64,000 nt of DNA, from NCBI GenBank assembly GCA_021300355.1, contig JAJTEF010000009.1:1-64000 (forward strand), given 5' to 3'. The DNA comes from Sphingomonadaceae bacterium (lineage in GTDB: Bacteria; Pseudomonadota; Alphaproteobacteria; Sphingomonadales; Sphingomonadaceae). Shown here piece after piece: positions 9,899 through 21,364 of the stretch. How positions within the stretch are numbered: the stretch's first letter is position 1; each line of letters opens with the position of its first letter. The notes beneath the pieces were generated by a model. That model saw only the letters and a program-made list of their open reading frames with translations, made no database searches and was not told where the DNA came from. The translations under genes were made by a program, and so were the position numbers.

Positions 9899-12538
9899 TT
9901 AGAATACGAACGTAATCGTTCCGCTCACGGTGCGTGGTGCACCGATTTGAACGAAGCCTGGGCCACCATAAGTCGCAACGCCGGTGGTGCGGTTATATGA
10001 CGCGCTCTGCGCTAAGCCACCGCCAAAACCGCCGACATAGAATTGGTCGAACAGGTTGTAGACGTTGAGCTGGAAGCGAGTCTTGTCGCTCACGCCCAAG
10101 AAGCCAAGGTTGACGCTCGCATCAAGGTTGACCATCCAATATGCAGGCGCCGCTGTACCAAAGATTTCGGACCGCGATACTGTGCCCAAAGCGCCGCTTG
10201 GTAAAGCGCCAGTTGGAATGAACGAACCTGAATAGGTTGCTGCGCCCGTATCGAATATGTTCCGTGGGCCAGTGCGCTTTGCAGTAATGCCAAGTTCAAC
10301 TGGTCCAACGTCACCGCGTACAGTTCCACCGAACGAATATTTCGGCGAACCACCTTCACGCTGGCCAGCAGTCGCAGCAAAAACTGGCGTACCGTCGGCG
10401 TTTTCACCGATAGCAACGTTGTTCTTGATTTCCGACTTCATGTACGAACCGAATACATACAAGGCCAATTCTGGAATTGGCTGATATGAAATCGAACCAT
10501 CGATACCGTATTTGTCGACATTGCCGAGGTTACGATAAACGTTCTGGTCCAGTTCTGGATCATAAGCCGAAGCCAAACGGTTCTGGAACTTCGTCAACCA
10601 ACCCGAAAGCTGAGCCTGGATGTTACCTGAACGGTAACGAACGCCAAGGTCAACGCTGTCTGTCGTTTCTGGAGCAGGACGCGCACGTGCGGTCGTGATC
10701 GGGAAGAAGAACGCGTTGTACAAGCTGTCTGTACCTGGGACCGAAAGGCCCTGTGCAAAGCTTGCGAACATGCTGAATTCAGGCGTGAACTTGTAGTTGA
10801 GGCCTAGATTTGGCAAAATCTTGTCATATTTGAACACGCGATTTTGTGGACCAGCCTGGCTTAAGTTAAGCGTTGCGTTCAGGGTGTTCTGGTTCGCATC
10901 GCCGAAGCACTCAACAAAGCCACCAGCTGAGCTGGTGAAGCAATAGTTGGTCAGGTCGCGCTTGAAGAACGGTGCACGAACACCGGCTGTAACGACCAGA
11001 TTGCTGTCCAGATATTCACCGCGATATTCGCCCGAAACCTGCTGCAAAATTGCATAAGACAGACGGTTACGCTTTTGAAGCGTTACGCCGTTGGCAGCAA
11101 TTTGCGGGCGGTTCACTGGGAAAACGTCAAATGGCTCACCATTGACGTCCAACAAGCCAACTTCGCCTGTCTGACGGTGACGTGCACGGTCAAAGGTGTA
11201 GGCAAGACGAACCGAATGGGCATCGTTGATTTCATAACGCAGCGAGCTGATGACGCCATAACGATGCGTTTGGGTCTGGCTTGGTGCCATCATGGTAACC
11301 TGATCCAGGATGTCGCCATCGCCGTTCAGATCCTTACCAAAGAATGGCGAACCCGAGAGGTATCCAGCCTGGCAGTTAACGCCAGCGCCGCTTACCACGG
11401 TGGTGCAGTTTGCTGCGCCGCCGGTTGGATCGATGTCGCGACGTGCTTCACGTGCAGTAACGGTGCCACCGCCATTTGCCTTGACGTACTGATAGCTTGG
11501 ATCGACCGTCAACGTCAGCTTTTCACCGAAAGTGAATTTCGACGCACCACGGATGCTGCCCGTGTTTGACGGGTTAAAACGACGGTCGAATTCCGTACCG
11601 CACGTTGTTGCCGACTGTGCCGTACCCGCAACTGGGGTTACCGTCGTCGAGCAAGGGAAGTTAATCAGATATTCCCGCTCATCATTGTTCGCTGGGAAAC
11701 GGTTGGACGAAGCGGCACCAACAACACGGCCAGCGTCGTTGCGCAAAGGCAGCGAACCGAAGAAGTTGTTGCGGTTTTCGTTGTAGCTACCAGAAATCGC
11801 AATGAAGTCACCATCGCTGCCGATTGGCTGATAGATCTTCCCGTTATACTGTTGCTTGTCGACGACGCCGTAATTGTTAAACGGGTTATCGTTGGTCGCC
11901 TTTGAAGCCGAGAAGAACGCACGTGTACCGAACGACGTCAGGTTGCCGGTGTTGATCATGGCAAACAGGCGCTCGAAGTTAAAGTCGCCGAGCGAAGCCG
12001 AGACCTTAACGCCGAAATCTTCAGTCGGTGTCAGTGTGCGGTAGTTGACGGTGCCACCAACAGCCGATGCTGTAGGGCTGTCGACGTCAGTCGTACCAAG
12101 GTTAACATTGACCTGTTCAATCAATTCAGGGTCAAGCTGTTGGTTCGAATAGATGGCGTAGTTGCCGGAGTCATTCAACGGGATACCGTCAAACGTCAGC
12201 GAAATACGCGACGAGTCAAAACCACGGATGTTCAGAGTACCGCCCGACGAGCCATAAGCATCGTTGTTCTGGAAGCTTACACCTGGAATGACGTTGATGG
12301 TGTCGAGGATTGTCTGACCTGGGTTCTGACGTTCGATCAGCTCTTGCGTAAGAACCGCTTTTGCCTTGGTCGAGTCAGGTGCCTGAATGCCGGCAACGTC
12401 CTGCGAACGCGAACCGGAAACGACGATTACTTCTTCTTCGAACTCGACTGAACCAGTCGACTGCGCGAAGGCAGCGCTTGAAAAGCTGCAGATGGTAAGT
12501 GCAACCGCACTCGCCGCAAGCTGATAACGAATTTTCAT
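9899..12538 (-). CDS. TonB-dependent outer-membrane receptor
   Basis: Signal peptide, plug domain 'VIPGVSFQNNDAYGSSGGTLNIRGFDSSRISLTFDGIPLND', C-terminal aromatic 'TFVF'. Confidence 0.93.
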   Translation of the reverse strand: MKIRYQLAASAVALTICSFSSAAFAQSTGSVEFEEEVIVVSGSRSQDVAGIQAPDSTKAKAVLTQELIERQNPGQTILDTINVIPGVSFQNNDAYGSSGGTLNIRGFDSSRISLTFDGIPLNDSGNYAIYSNQQLDPELIEQVNVNLGTTDVDSPTASAVGGTVNYRTLTPTEDFGVKVSASLGDFNFERLFAMINTGNLTSFGTRAFFSASKATNDNPFNNYGVVDKQQYNGKIYQPIGSDGDFIAISGSYNENRNNFFGSLPLRNDAGRVVGAASSNRFPANNDEREYLINFPCSTTVTPVAGTAQSATTCGTEFDRRFNPSNTGSIRGASKFTFGEKLTLTVDPSYQYVKANGGGTVTAREARRDIDPTGGAANCTTVVSGAGVNCQAGYLSGSPFFGKDLNGDGDILDQVTMMAPSQTQTHRYGVISSLRYEINDAHSVRLAYTFDRARHRQTGEVGLLDVNGEPFDVFPVNRPQIAANGVTLQKRNRLSYAILQQVSGEYRGEYLDSNLVVTAGVRAPFFKRDLTNYCFTSSAGGFVECFGDANQNTLNATLNLSQAGPQNRVFKYDKILPNLGLNYKFTPEFSMFASFAQGLSVPGTDSLYNAFFFPITTARARPAPETTDSVDLGVRYRSGNIQAQLSGWLTKFQNRLASAYDPELDQNVYRNLGNVDKYGIDGSISYQPIPELALYVFGSYMKSEIKNNVAIGENADGTPVFAATAGQREGGSPKYSFGGTVRGDVGPVELGITAKRTGPRNIFDTGAATYSGSFIPTGALPSGALGTVSRSEIFGTAAPAYWMVNLDASVNLGFLGVSDKTRFQLNVYNLFDQFYVGGFGGGLAQSASYNRTTGVATYGGPGFVQIGAPRTVSGTITFVF

Positions 12539-12642
12539 TTCTAAAACCCCTTTGGTTTCCACATGCCAATTCACTGGCAACCAAGCATTTCGCTCGAATC
12601 ATCCATATGAATTGAACCGCGCCATCCCCTTGGGGCCGGAGA

Positions 12643-12660
12643 ATGACAGTAAAATGACAC
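12643..12660 (-). promoter_or_regulatory. Candidate PHO box (PhoB site) upstream of the TonB receptor
   Basis: Minus strand GTGTCAT-TTTA-CTGTCAT: two TGTCAT half-sites at 11-bp period. Confidence 0.5.
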
Positions 12661-12800
12661 CCCGCCCCGCAGATGATTCGCCCTTAACCGACAGCGTCGG
12701 ACAGGCAAAGTATTGCAGTGCAGCAACCTGTGTAAATTGGCCTATTTAAACATTTTGTTAAGACTTGTGGCGCGTTTGCCACAGTCAGTGGAAAATGCGC

Positions 12801-14072
12801 TTATGCGGCATCCTCTTTGGTCGATTTCGCCGATTTTGCGTAAACGAGGACAGGCGTCTTACGACCTTCGACCACATCCTTGTCCACGACCACCTCGTCG
12901 ACACCGTCAAAGGTTGGAAGATCAAACATCGTATCCAGCAAAATCGCTTCCAGGATCGAGCGCAGTCCACGGGCGCCCGTCTTGCGTTCAATCGCTTTCT
13001 TCGCGACCGCTTCCAACGCTTCATCGGTGAAGCTCAGGCCGACATCTTCCATCTCGAACAGCTTGCGATACTGCTTCACGAGCGCATTTTTCGGCTCCGA
13101 CAGGATCTTGACGAGCGCAGGGATATCGAGATCTTCCAGCGTCGCAGTGACCGGTAAACGACCCACAAATTCAGGAATCAAGCCGTATTTCAGCAAATCT
13201 TCCGGTTCAATTTGCTTGAGGATTTCACCCGTTCCGCGTTCATCGGGATCAGCAACATGAGCGCCGAACCCAATCGACTTACCTTCAAGACGATTGGCAA
13301 TGATCTTTTCCAGCCCAGCGAAGGCGCCGCCACAGATGAACAAGATATTCGTTGTATCGACCTGCAGGAATTCCTGTTGTGGATGCTTACGGCCACCCTG
13401 CGGAGGCACACTTGCGGTTGTACCTTCCATCAGCTTCAGCAACGCCTGCTGAACGCCCTCACCGCTGACATCGCGGGTGATGGAGGGATTTTCAGCCTTA
13501 CGGCTAATCTTGTCGATTTCATCGATATACACGATGCCGCGCTGCGCCTTTTCGACATTATAGTCGGACGCCTGCAGCAGCTTCAGGATGATGTTTTCAA
13601 CATCTTCACCGACATAACCTGCTTCGGTCAGGGTCGTCGCGTCGGCCATTGTGAATGGCACGTCAAACGTCTTTGCCAAAGTCTGGGCCAGCAAGGTCTT
13701 TCCGCAACCGGTTGGGCCAACGAGCAGGATGTTCGACTTGGCCAGCTCAACTTCGGCGCCTTTGGCACCATGGTTGAGCCGCTTATAATGGTTGTGCACA
13801 GCCACCGACAGGACACGCTTTGCCTGCGGTTGACCAATAACATAATCATCGAGAACTTCGCATATTTCACGTGGTGTAGGAACTTCACCTTCCTTGCGGC
13901 CGGTAAGCGCTCCCTTGGTTTCTTCACGAATGATGTCGTTGCAAAGCTCAACGCACTCATCACAGATGAAAACGGTCGGGCCAGCGATCAACTTGCGGAC
14001 TTCGTGCTGTGACTTTCCACAGAATGAGCAATATAAGGTGCTCTTAGTGTCGGATCCGCTTAACTTCGTCAT
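12801..14072 (-). CDS. clpX: ATP-dependent Clp protease ATP-binding subunit ClpX
   Basis: Zinc finger '[12 protein letters not shown]', Walker A 'GPTGCGKT', ClpX signature. Confidence 0.97.
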   Translation of the reverse strand: MTKLSGSDTKSTLYCSFCGKSQHEVRKLIAGPTVFICDECVELCNDIIREETKGALTGRKEGEVPTPREICEVLDDYVIGQPQAKRVLSVAVHNHYKRLNHGAKGAEVELAKSNILLVGPTGCGKTLLAQTLAKTFDVPFTMADATTLTEAGYVGEDVENIILKLLQASDYNVEKAQRGIVYIDEIDKISRKAENPSITRDVSGEGVQQALLKLMEGTTASVPPQGGRKHPQQEFLQVDTTNILFICGGAFAGLEKIIANRLEGKSIGFGAHVADPDERGTGEILKQIEPEDLLKYGLIPEFVGRLPVTATLEDLDIPALVKILSEPKNALVKQYRKLFEMEDVGLSFTDEALEAVAKKAIERKTGARGLRSILEAILLDTMFDLPTFDGVDEVVVDKDVVEGRKTPVLVYAKSAKSTKEDAA

Positions 14073-14206
14073 AATATGTCCTGCTACCACGCCGAAACGG
14101 GTCGTACTTTATTGAACCAACATCCTAAAGATGCGTTCCAATTTGGCAATAGCCCAAAATGGGCTGTGCCATCTTGGCAAAGGCCTGAACGCGATTGCTA
14201 ACGCAA

Positions 14207-14839
14207 TCAGTCTGCGCCTGCCTCAGAATTCAGCGGGCGCTTGTCAAAGACTTCATCCACCAGACCAAATGCCTTGGCCTCATCGGCTTCGAGGAACGTG
14301 TCGCGATCCATCGCTTTTTCAATGTCCTTCAACGGCTTGCCGGTATATTTGGCGTATAAATCGTTCATACGCTTGCGAATGCGCAGGATCTCATTCGCCT
14401 GAATTTGAATGTCCGATGCCATACCACGCGCACCGCCCGAAGGCTGGTGGACCATGATACGCGAATTGGTCAGCGCAACGCGCATGCCGGGCTCACCCGC
14501 AGCCAAAAGGAAGCTGCCCATCGATGCGGCTTGTCCGATGCACACTGTCCCGACCTTTGGACGGATATATTGCATGGTATCATGAATCGCCATGCCAGCG
14601 GTTACAACGCCGCCCGGCGAGTTGATGTACATCCAAATGTCTTTCTTTGGATTGTCCGACTCAAGGAACAACAGCTGCGCGGTGATCACCGACGCCATAT
14701 TGTCCTCGACTTCACCCGTCACAAAAATGATCCGTTCGCGCAAAAGACGCGAAAAGATGTCCCAGCTCCGCTCTCCGCGGTTCGATTGCTCGATAACGAC
14801 GGGAACTAGGGCTTGTACCGGATCAAATGGGACGTGCAT
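14207..14839 (-). CDS. clpP: ATP-dependent Clp protease proteolytic subunit ClpP
   Basis: '[14 protein letters not shown]' and '[13 protein letters not shown]' catalytic motifs. Confidence 0.97.
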   Translation of the reverse strand: MHVPFDPVQALVPVVIEQSNRGERSWDIFSRLLRERIIFVTGEVEDNMASVITAQLLFLESDNPKKDIWMYINSPGGVVTAGMAIHDTMQYIRPKVGTVCIGQAASMGSFLLAAGEPGMRVALTNSRIMVHQPSGGARGMASDIQIQANEILRIRKRMNDLYAKYTGKPLKDIEKAMDRDTFLEADEAKAFGLVDEVFDKRPLNSEAGAD

Positions 14840-14875
14840 GAAATACCTCTGGGCTGTTCTGTTTTTACGCTGATG

Positions 14876-14907
14876 CCTACATCGGCGCGGGCAGACAAAG
14901 TTTCAAG
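14876..14907 (-). promoter_or_regulatory. Candidate RpoH (sigma-32) promoter for clpP
   Basis: Minus strand CTTG-N18-CCGATGTAGG, close to alphaproteobacterial CTTG-N17/18-CYTATNTNNG; ~37 bp upstream of clpP. Confidence 0.55.
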
Positions 14908-15055
14908 CAGGAAAAGGTTAAACTGGCATGCAATCCACAGAGAGTTCACCAAAATTGCGCTGCGACTTGGCCAGAAAACTCGATTAGGTTTTAGATTCTG
15001 ACCGCTCTGGCCGATTAATAGCCAAATGTGATACACGCCAGCACGACCGAAACAA

Positions 15056-15083
15056 AAAAGGCCCCGGAATCCCGAGGCCTTTT
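15056..15083 (-). terminator. Terminator downstream of tig
   Basis: AAAAGGCC...GGCCTTTT inverted repeat just past the tig stop. Confidence 0.65.
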
Positions 15084-15104
15084 CGTTTATCCAAAACTGG
15101 ATGA

Positions 15105-16604
15105 TTATTTCTTAGGCGCAGCCTTTTTGGCAGGAGCCTTCTTGGCAGGCGCTTCTTCCGCGTCCTTCTTAGCAGCAGCTTTCTTTGCAGCAGGCTTAGC
15201 TTCCTTTGCAGGTGCCTCTTCCTTTGCTGCAGCCTTTTTCGCAGGGGCCTTTTTCTTGGCCGCTGGCTTTGCGTCTGGTTCAGCTTCAATCGCTGCTTCA
15301 AGAACGTCCTTAGTCACGGTCTTTTCCGTGATCGTCGCCTTGTCGAACAAGAAATCTACAACCTTGTCTTCAAACATTGGCGCACGTAGCTGGGCCGCTG
15401 CCATCGGGTTTTCCTGCAGATACTGCACGAAACGCTGACGGTCTTCAGGGCGATATTGCTGCGCAGCTTGCTGCACGAGCATGTTCATTTCCTGTTGGCT
15501 GACTTCAACGCCATTTGCCTGACCGATTTCCGAAAGCAACAGACCAAGGCGAACGCGGCGGACGGCGATATCGCGATACTCTTCGCGCTCGGCTTCCATT
15601 TCCTTCTTCGCAGCTTCGGCGTCTTCTTCGCGGGCAGCTTCCTGCTCCAACTGTGCCCAAATCTGTTCAAATTCTGCTTCGACCATCGATGGCGGCACGT
15701 CAAAGTCATGATCCGAAGCAAGCTGATCAAGCAACTGGCGCTTCATATACGTGCGGGTCAGGCCGTTATGTTCTTGCTCAACCTGAACCTTCATCAGTTC
15801 ACGCAGCTTGTCGATACCTTCAAGGCCGAACATCTTGGCAAGATTGTCATCTGCTTTCGCTTCGACAGGCTTGCGCACTTCGGTAACGACGATATCAAAA
15901 GTTGCGGCCTTGCCCTTCAGGTTTTCGGCATTGTAATCTTCGGGGAAGGTTACGTTCAGAACCTTCTCGTCATTGGCTTTGACGCCAACGAGCTGGTTTT
16001 CAAAACCGGGGATCAACTGACCTGAGCCAAGCTCAACCGCCATGCCTTCGCCCTTGCCGCCTTCAAATGGTACGCCGTCGACCTTGCCTTCAAAGTCGAT
16101 AACGACGCTGTCGCCCATCTTTGCGGCATATTTCTTGTCAGCCGCTTCAAAGCTCTTTTGACCTTCAGCAAGCTTCAGGATCGATTCGTCGACCTGTGCG
16201 TCGCTGACTTCAACCGTCAGGCGCTCAAGCGTGATGCCATCGATCGACGGAGCGGAAATGGCGGGCAGGACTTCGAGATGGAAATCAACAACCGCGTCTT
16301 TACCGGGCTCGTACCCATTGTCGAGATGCACGTGCGGCTGGGTCGCAGGGCGCAGCTTGTTATCCGAAATCGCCTTTTGGACGCCTTCTTGGATCGAACT
16401 GTTCAGCGCGTCCTGAAGCAGCGAGTCCTTATGCATTTTCTTGACCAGATTGGCTGGAACCTTTCCAGCGCGGAAACCGGGCATACGCACCTGAGGCGCG
16501 ATTTTCTTTACCTCGGCATCGATGCGTGATTCGACGTCTTTCGCGGTAATCGTCATACGATATGCGCGCTTCAGGCCTTCATTCTGTGTCTCGACGGTTT
16601 GCAT
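15105..16604 (-). CDS. tig: Trigger factor with long Lys/Ala/Pro-rich C-terminal tail
   Basis: 'MQTVETQNEGLKRAYRMTITAKDVESRIDAEVKKIAPQVRMPGFRAGKVP' ribosome-binding motif; start moved from the upstream ORF start. Confidence 0.94.
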   Translation of the reverse strand: MQTVETQNEGLKRAYRMTITAKDVESRIDAEVKKIAPQVRMPGFRAGKVPANLVKKMHKDSLLQDALNSSIQEGVQKAISDNKLRPATQPHVHLDNGYEPGKDAVVDFHLEVLPAISAPSIDGITLERLTVEVSDAQVDESILKLAEGQKSFEAADKKYAAKMGDSVVIDFEGKVDGVPFEGGKGEGMAVELGSGQLIPGFENQLVGVKANDEKVLNVTFPEDYNAENLKGKAATFDIVVTEVRKPVEAKADDNLAKMFGLEGIDKLRELMKVQVEQEHNGLTRTYMKRQLLDQLASDHDFDVPPSMVEAEFEQIWAQLEQEAAREEDAEAAKKEMEAEREEYRDIAVRRVRLGLLLSEIGQANGVEVSQQEMNMLVQQAAQQYRPEDRQRFVQYLQENPMAAAQLRAPMFEDKVVDFLFDKATITEKTVTKDVLEAAIEAEPDAKPAAKKKAPAKKAAAKEEAPAKEAKPAAKKAAAKKDAEEAPAKKAPAKKAAPKK

Positions 16605-16698
16605 AATATCTTCTCTATCTGCAGGCAAAGCGGCTCGCCTCACCTTAAACGTTAAATGGCTTTCGGGCTCAACGACAGCCGGGAACTTCCCTATTTCG

Positions 16699-16783
16699 TG
16701 GTGCGGGCGAAGGGACTCGAACCCCCACACCTTGCGATGCCAGAACCTAAATCTGGTGCGTCTACCAATTCCGCCACGCCCGC
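16699..16783 (-). tRNA. tRNA-Leu (anticodon TAG), CCA encoded
   Basis: Minus strand GCGGGCGTGGCGGAATTGGTAGACGCACCAGATTTAGGTTCTGGCATCGCAAGGTGTGGGGGTTCGAGTCCCTTCGCCCGCACCA; intact acceptor stem, anticodon arm and T-loop. Confidence 0.95.
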
Positions 16784-16887
16784 TTACGAAAAGCTGCCGT
16801 TTCACAAACGACGGGAGCCTCTAACGGGAAAGGCCCGCTAGGGCAAGGGCAGAAGCGGCAAAACCGCCGCTGCGCCCTTATCACCTG

Positions 16888-18354
16888 TTAACCAAGTGCC
16901 TTTTTAAGCAAGTCGTTGATGATTTGCGGATTGGCCTTGCCCTGCATCGCCTTCATCGTCTGGCCCACGAAAAAGCCAAACAATTTGTCTTTGCCCGAAC
17001 GATATTCGGTGACCTTATCTTCATTGGCGGCCATGATCTTGGCAATCTCTGCCTCAATTGCGCCTGTATCGTTTGTCTGCTTCAGGCCTTTTTCTTCGAC
17101 AATCGCAGATGCACCCTGCCCCGTCTCAAGCATGATTTCAAAGACCTGCTTGGCGATGCTGCCGCTGATCGTGCCATTGGCGACAAGGCCCAGAAGCTCG
17201 GCCGCTTGCTTTGGATTGACCGGGCTTTCGTCCAAGACCTTGCCCAGCTTGTTCAGCGCACCGAACAATTCGGACATCAACCAGTTCGACGCCTGCTTGG
17301 CATCGACGCCTTCGGCCAACAAATCTTCAAACCAAAACGCCGTTTCGGCTTCTGCCGTCAGAACCGCCGCATTGTATGCGGTAAGGCCCAATGCTTCATA
17401 ACGCGCACGTTTGGCGTCGGGAAGTTCTGGCAAGGACGCAAGGCATTCCTCCAGAAACGCGTCGTCGAGTTCGACTGGCAACAAATCGGGATCGGGGAAA
17501 TAACGATAGTCATGCGCGTCTTCTTTCGACCGCATCGACCGCGTTTCCATCTTGTTCGGGTCGAACAAGCGGGTTTCCTGAACCACTGCGCCGCCGCCTT
17601 CGATCAGATCCACCTGACGCTGCGCTTCATACTCAATCGCCTGCATCATAAAGCGGATGGAGTTGACGTTCTTGGTCTCTGTGCGCGTACCCAGTTCACC
17701 GCCGGGCTTGCGGACAGACACGTTAACGTCAGCGCGCATGGAGCCCTGCTCCATATTACCGTCGCATGATCCGACATAGCGCAGGATAGAGCGGAGTTTC
17801 TTAAGATACGCTCCAGCCTCTTGCGGGCTGCTAATGTCAGGACGCGACACGATTTCCATCAAAGCGACGCCCGAGCGGTTCAAATCGACAAAAGACATTG
17901 TCGGATGCTGATCATGCATCAACTTGCCTGCGTCTTGCTCGACGTGGATGCGCTCGATACCAATTTTCTTGGTCGGGCTATCGGGGTCTTTTTCGTTTAA
18001 CGTAACCTCGATTTCGCCCTCACCCACGATGGGGTGATATAGCTGCGAAATCTGGTAGCCCTGCGGCAAATCGGCATAAAAATAATTCTTGCGGTCAAAG
18101 CGCGACCAGCGGTTGATCTGCGCATTGATCGCCATGCCGGTGCGCACAGCCTGACGCAGACATTCGCGGTTTGGCACAGGCAACATGCCGGGCATCGCTG
18201 CGTCAACAAGGCTCACATGGCTATTGGGTTCGGCGCCAAAACCGGTGGATGAGCCCGAAAAGAGTTTAGACTCGCTGGTGATCTGCGCATGGACTTCAAG
18301 GCCAATCACGACCTCCCACTCGCCGGTGTTTCCCTGGATGCGGTACTCGCTCAT
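16888..18354 (-). CDS. gatB: Asp-tRNA(Asn)/Glu-tRNA(Gln) amidotransferase subunit B
   Basis: '[26 protein letters not shown]' N-terminus and full-length GatB family. Confidence 0.96.
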   Translation of the reverse strand: MSEYRIQGNTGEWEVVIGLEVHAQITSESKLFSGSSTGFGAEPNSHVSLVDAAMPGMLPVPNRECLRQAVRTGMAINAQINRWSRFDRKNYFYADLPQGYQISQLYHPIVGEGEIEVTLNEKDPDSPTKKIGIERIHVEQDAGKLMHDQHPTMSFVDLNRSGVALMEIVSRPDISSPQEAGAYLKKLRSILRYVGSCDGNMEQGSMRADVNVSVRKPGGELGTRTETKNVNSIRFMMQAIEYEAQRQVDLIEGGGAVVQETRLFDPNKMETRSMRSKEDAHDYRYFPDPDLLPVELDDAFLEECLASLPELPDAKRARYEALGLTAYNAAVLTAEAETAFWFEDLLAEGVDAKQASNWLMSELFGALNKLGKVLDESPVNPKQAAELLGLVANGTISGSIAKQVFEIMLETGQGASAIVEEKGLKQTNDTGAIEAEIAKIMAANEDKVTEYRSGKDKLFGFFVGQTMKAMQGKANPQIINDLLKKALG

Positions 18355-18355
18355 A

Positions 18356-19840
18356 TTACCACCACTCTCCGGCTTCCGCCGTAAATCCTGAACGCTGCTC
18401 GATTGCGAGGCCGGCGTTGAGCACAGCCTGTTCGTCAAGCGCCTTACCGATAATCTGCAGCCCCAAAGGCAGGCCTTGCTTGTCGAGGCCACCCGGAACC
18501 GACATCGCGGGCAAGCCAGCCAATGAGGCAGGCACCGCGAACACGTCGTTCAAATACATCGACAATGGGTCTGCATTCTTCTCACCCAAGCCAAAGGCCG
18601 CGCTTGGCGCGGTTGGCGCGAGGATGAGGTCACAGCTTGCCCACGCATTGTCGAAATCGCGTGCGATCAAGGCACGGACCTTTTGCGCCTGCGTGTAATA
18701 TGCGTCGTAGAAGCCAGCGCTGAGCACATAGGTGCCGATCATGATGCGGCGGCGCACTTCTTCGCCGAAACCGGCGGCGCGCGTTGCGGCATACATGTCC
18801 TGCAGGCCAGCGCCTTCCGGCAAGTCGCGCAAACCAAAGCGGACGCCGTCATAGCGCGCAAGGTTCGATGACGCTTCAGCGGGGGCGATGATGTAGTACG
18901 CAGGCAACGCATATTTTGTATGCGGCAGGCTGATGTCGACGATTTCCGCGCCTGCATCCTTCAGCCATGCGATGCCATTATCCCACATCTTGGTAATATC
19001 TTCGTCGATACCATCAAGGCGATATTCGCGGGGGATGCCGATGCGCTTGCCCTTCAGATCGCTGTTCAGGCCTGCTTCCCATGCGGGCACAGGCAAATCG
19101 AGCGAGGTCGAATCCTTCGGATCAAAGCCTGCCATGGCTTCCAACATGATCGCGCAATCGCGCACGTCGCGTGCCATTGGGCCAGCTTGGTCAAGCGAAC
19201 TGGCAAACGCCACAACGCCCCAACGCGAGCAGCGGCCATAGGTTGGCTTGATACCGCTAATGCCGACAAATGCCGCTGGTTGGCGGATCGAGCCGCCGGT
19301 GTCGGTACCCGTCGCAGCGGGGCACAACCGCGCCGCGATGGCAGAGGACGAACCGCCCGATGAACCACCCGGCGCAAGTGCGGCGTTGCCACCGTCATTG
19401 CGACGCCACGGCGAAATGACATTGCCGAAATAGCTGGTTTCGTTCGACGAACCCATGGCGAACTGGTCAAGGTTGAGCTTGCCCAGCATCCCTGCCCCAG
19501 CCTTCCAAAGATTGGCAGATACCGTCGACTCATAAGTCGGCACGAAGCCTTCCAACATATGGCTTGCGGCGGTCGTCTGCACGCCTTCGGTGCAGAACAA
19601 ATCCTTCATGCCAATCGGCACGCCTGCCATTTTGCCAAGCGGCTTGCCCGCCGCGCGGTCGGCATCAACCGCTTGCGCAGCCGCAACGGCCATTTCAGGC
19701 GTTTCCACGACAAAGGCGTTCAGCGCCTTTGCCGCAGCAACGCGCGTGTTCAGCGCTTCAGCAACCTCAACGGCTTTGAATTCGCCGCTGGCGACGCCAT
19801 CACGAATGGCAGCTACGCGCAGTCTCGAAAAATCAGTCAT
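18356..19840 (-). CDS. gatA: Asp-tRNA(Asn)/Glu-tRNA(Gln) amidotransferase subunit A
   Basis: Amidase signature '[36 protein letters not shown]'. Confidence 0.96.
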   Translation of the reverse strand: MTDFSRLRVAAIRDGVASGEFKAVEVAEALNTRVAAAKALNAFVVETPEMAVAAAQAVDADRAAGKPLGKMAGVPIGMKDLFCTEGVQTTAASHMLEGFVPTYESTVSANLWKAGAGMLGKLNLDQFAMGSSNETSYFGNVISPWRRNDGGNAALAPGGSSGGSSSAIAARLCPAATGTDTGGSIRQPAAFVGISGIKPTYGRCSRWGVVAFASSLDQAGPMARDVRDCAIMLEAMAGFDPKDSTSLDLPVPAWEAGLNSDLKGKRIGIPREYRLDGIDEDITKMWDNGIAWLKDAGAEIVDISLPHTKYALPAYYIIAPAEASSNLARYDGVRFGLRDLPEGAGLQDMYAATRAAGFGEEVRRRIMIGTYVLSAGFYDAYYTQAQKVRALIARDFDNAWASCDLILAPTAPSAAFGLGEKNADPLSMYLNDVFAVPASLAGLPAMSVPGGLDKQGLPLGLQIIGKALDEQAVLNAGLAIEQRSGFTAEAGEWW

Positions 19841-20127
19841 TATTCAATCACCTTGGGCACGCCAAAGAAGCTGCCTTCCTTCGCTGGCGCATTGGCAAGC
19901 ACCTTGTCGCGGACATCGCCATCGGTGACGACGTCGTCGCGCAGGCGCAGCTTATTGGAGATGACAGCCGTCATCGGCTCAACGCCAGTGACGTCGACCT
20001 CGCCCAATTGCTCCACCCAGGCAAGAATGCCATTGAGTTCGCCGACCATCTTGTCAGCCTCTGCATCGCTAATCGCGATGCGCGAAAGCCGTGCAATTTT
20101 GTTCACGGTATCTTTATCTACAGACAT
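19840..20127 (-). CDS. gatC: Asp-tRNA(Asn)/Glu-tRNA(Gln) amidotransferase subunit C
   Basis: '[45 protein letters not shown]'; operonic with gatA/gatB. Confidence 0.93.
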   Translation of the reverse strand: MSVDKDTVNKIARLSRIAISDAEADKMVGELNGILAWVEQLGEVDVTGVEPMTAVISNKLRLRDDVVTDGDVRDKVLANAPAKEGSFFGVPKVIE

Positions 20128-20254
20128 AAGCCAGCCGCTAGCATTGCGCCTGCCCCGCTTCAACGGAAAAGCTTAATCTTTCAGGCTGTATTCAATTTTC
20201 CGATGCTATTTTCGTCCAATCGGCTAAATCGCTTCAAAATTTCAGGACATAAAC

Positions 20255-21364
20255 TTGGCTCGCAAATTCATTTATATCGTCGCAGCGCTCATCGTCCTCG
20301 TCATTGCGGGCGGTTTCGTTATCCGCATTTACGAGGCCGAGCTTACCGAACTGGCATTCGTGCCAACGGCAAAGTTCGAAAAGCAGGCGGCGTTTGAACC
20401 GAACAAATATGCCAGCAACGATATGTGGTTTGCGCGGCCCGGTAAGGCGGAAAATCCAGCCGACTGGTTGCCTGTGGGCGCGGCTAAGCCAGAAGTTCGC
20501 GGATCAGCGGCAATATTTTTCGTTCACCCGACATCCTATATCGGCAGGGACCATTGGAATGCCCCGCTGGACGACTCAGAATCGCAGGATCGCGCCAAGT
20601 TGTTCCTGCGCGGCTTGGCCTCGCCATTTGCCAGCACCGGCGAAATGTGGGCGCCCCGCTATCGTCAGGCCGCCATTGGCTCGTTCCTAACCACCAAACC
20701 CGAGGGTCAACTGGCGTTGGACGCCGCGTATCAAGACGTTCTTTTGGCGTTCGATGAATTTGTAGCCAAAGTGCAAAAAGACCGGCCGATTATATTGGCT
20801 GGCCATAGCCAAGGCGCGCTGCACCTTACACATCTGTTGAAGGATCGCGTTGCAGGCAAACCAATCGCCAACCGAATCGTCGCCGCTTATGTTGTTGGCT
20901 GGCCAATTTCCGTGGACAATGATGTCGCTGCGATGGGGCTGCCCGCATGTTCGGGTCCGGATCAAACGGGATGCATCATGGCGTGGCAGAGCTTTGCCGA
21001 ACCGGCAGAATATGACCGCATATCAAAAGTCTACGACGCAACGACAGGTTTCAACCGGGAAACCCGCAAAGGCACTGCGATGTTGTGCACCAATCCTTTG
21101 AACGGTGGCGCAGCAGCTGCGGCAGACATGAAAGCCAATTTGGGCACGTTAAAACCAGATGCGTCGATGGAAGCCGGCGAGCTGGTTGTCGGTGCCGTAC
21201 CCGCACGATGCGACGCAAAGGGCTTTCTTTTGATCGGTGACCCGCCCGAAGTTGGTCCATATGTCCTGCCCGGCAACAATTACCATGTGTATGATTTCCC
21301 GCTGTTTTGGGCGAATGTGCGGGCGGATGCCACGTTGCGACTGTGGAAGTTTCTTCAGAAATGA
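20255..21364 (+). CDS. DUF3089 domain-containing protein (alpha/beta-hydrolase-like)
   Basis: '[22 protein letters not shown]' and '[16 protein letters not shown]'. Confidence 0.82.
   Translation: MARKFIYIVAALIVLVIAGGFVIRIYEAELTELAFVPTAKFEKQAAFEPNKYASNDMWFARPGKAENPADWLPVGAAKPEVRGSAAIFFVHPTSYIGRDHWNAPLDDSESQDRAKLFLRGLASPFASTGEMWAPRYRQAAIGSFLTTKPEGQLALDAAYQDVLLAFDEFVAKVQKDRPIILAGHSQGALHLTHLLKDRVAGKPIANRIVAAYVVGWPISVDNDVAAMGLPACSGPDQTGCIMAWQSFAEPAEYDRISKVYDATTGFNRETRKGTAMLCTNPLNGGAAAAADMKANLGTLKPDASMEAGELVVGAVPARCDAKGFLLIGDPPEVGPYVLPGNNYHVYDFPLFWANVRADATLRLWKFLQK

Noticed and set aside
12746-12761. TTAA-N8-TTAA resembling a CtrA site upstream of clpX/TonB receptor region
   Set aside because: Spacing is 8, not the canonical 7, and it sits downstream of clpX; not strong enough
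13212-14012. 266-aa plus-strand ORF opposite clpX
   Set aside because: Antisense shadow of a highly conserved gene
16605-16805. N-terminal extension of the trigger factor ORF
   Set aside because: Extension reads through the tRNA-Leu gene; true start is MQTVETQNEG at 16604
16924-17769. 281-aa plus-strand ORF opposite gatB
   Set aside because: Antisense shadow ORF; no independent RBS or domain support
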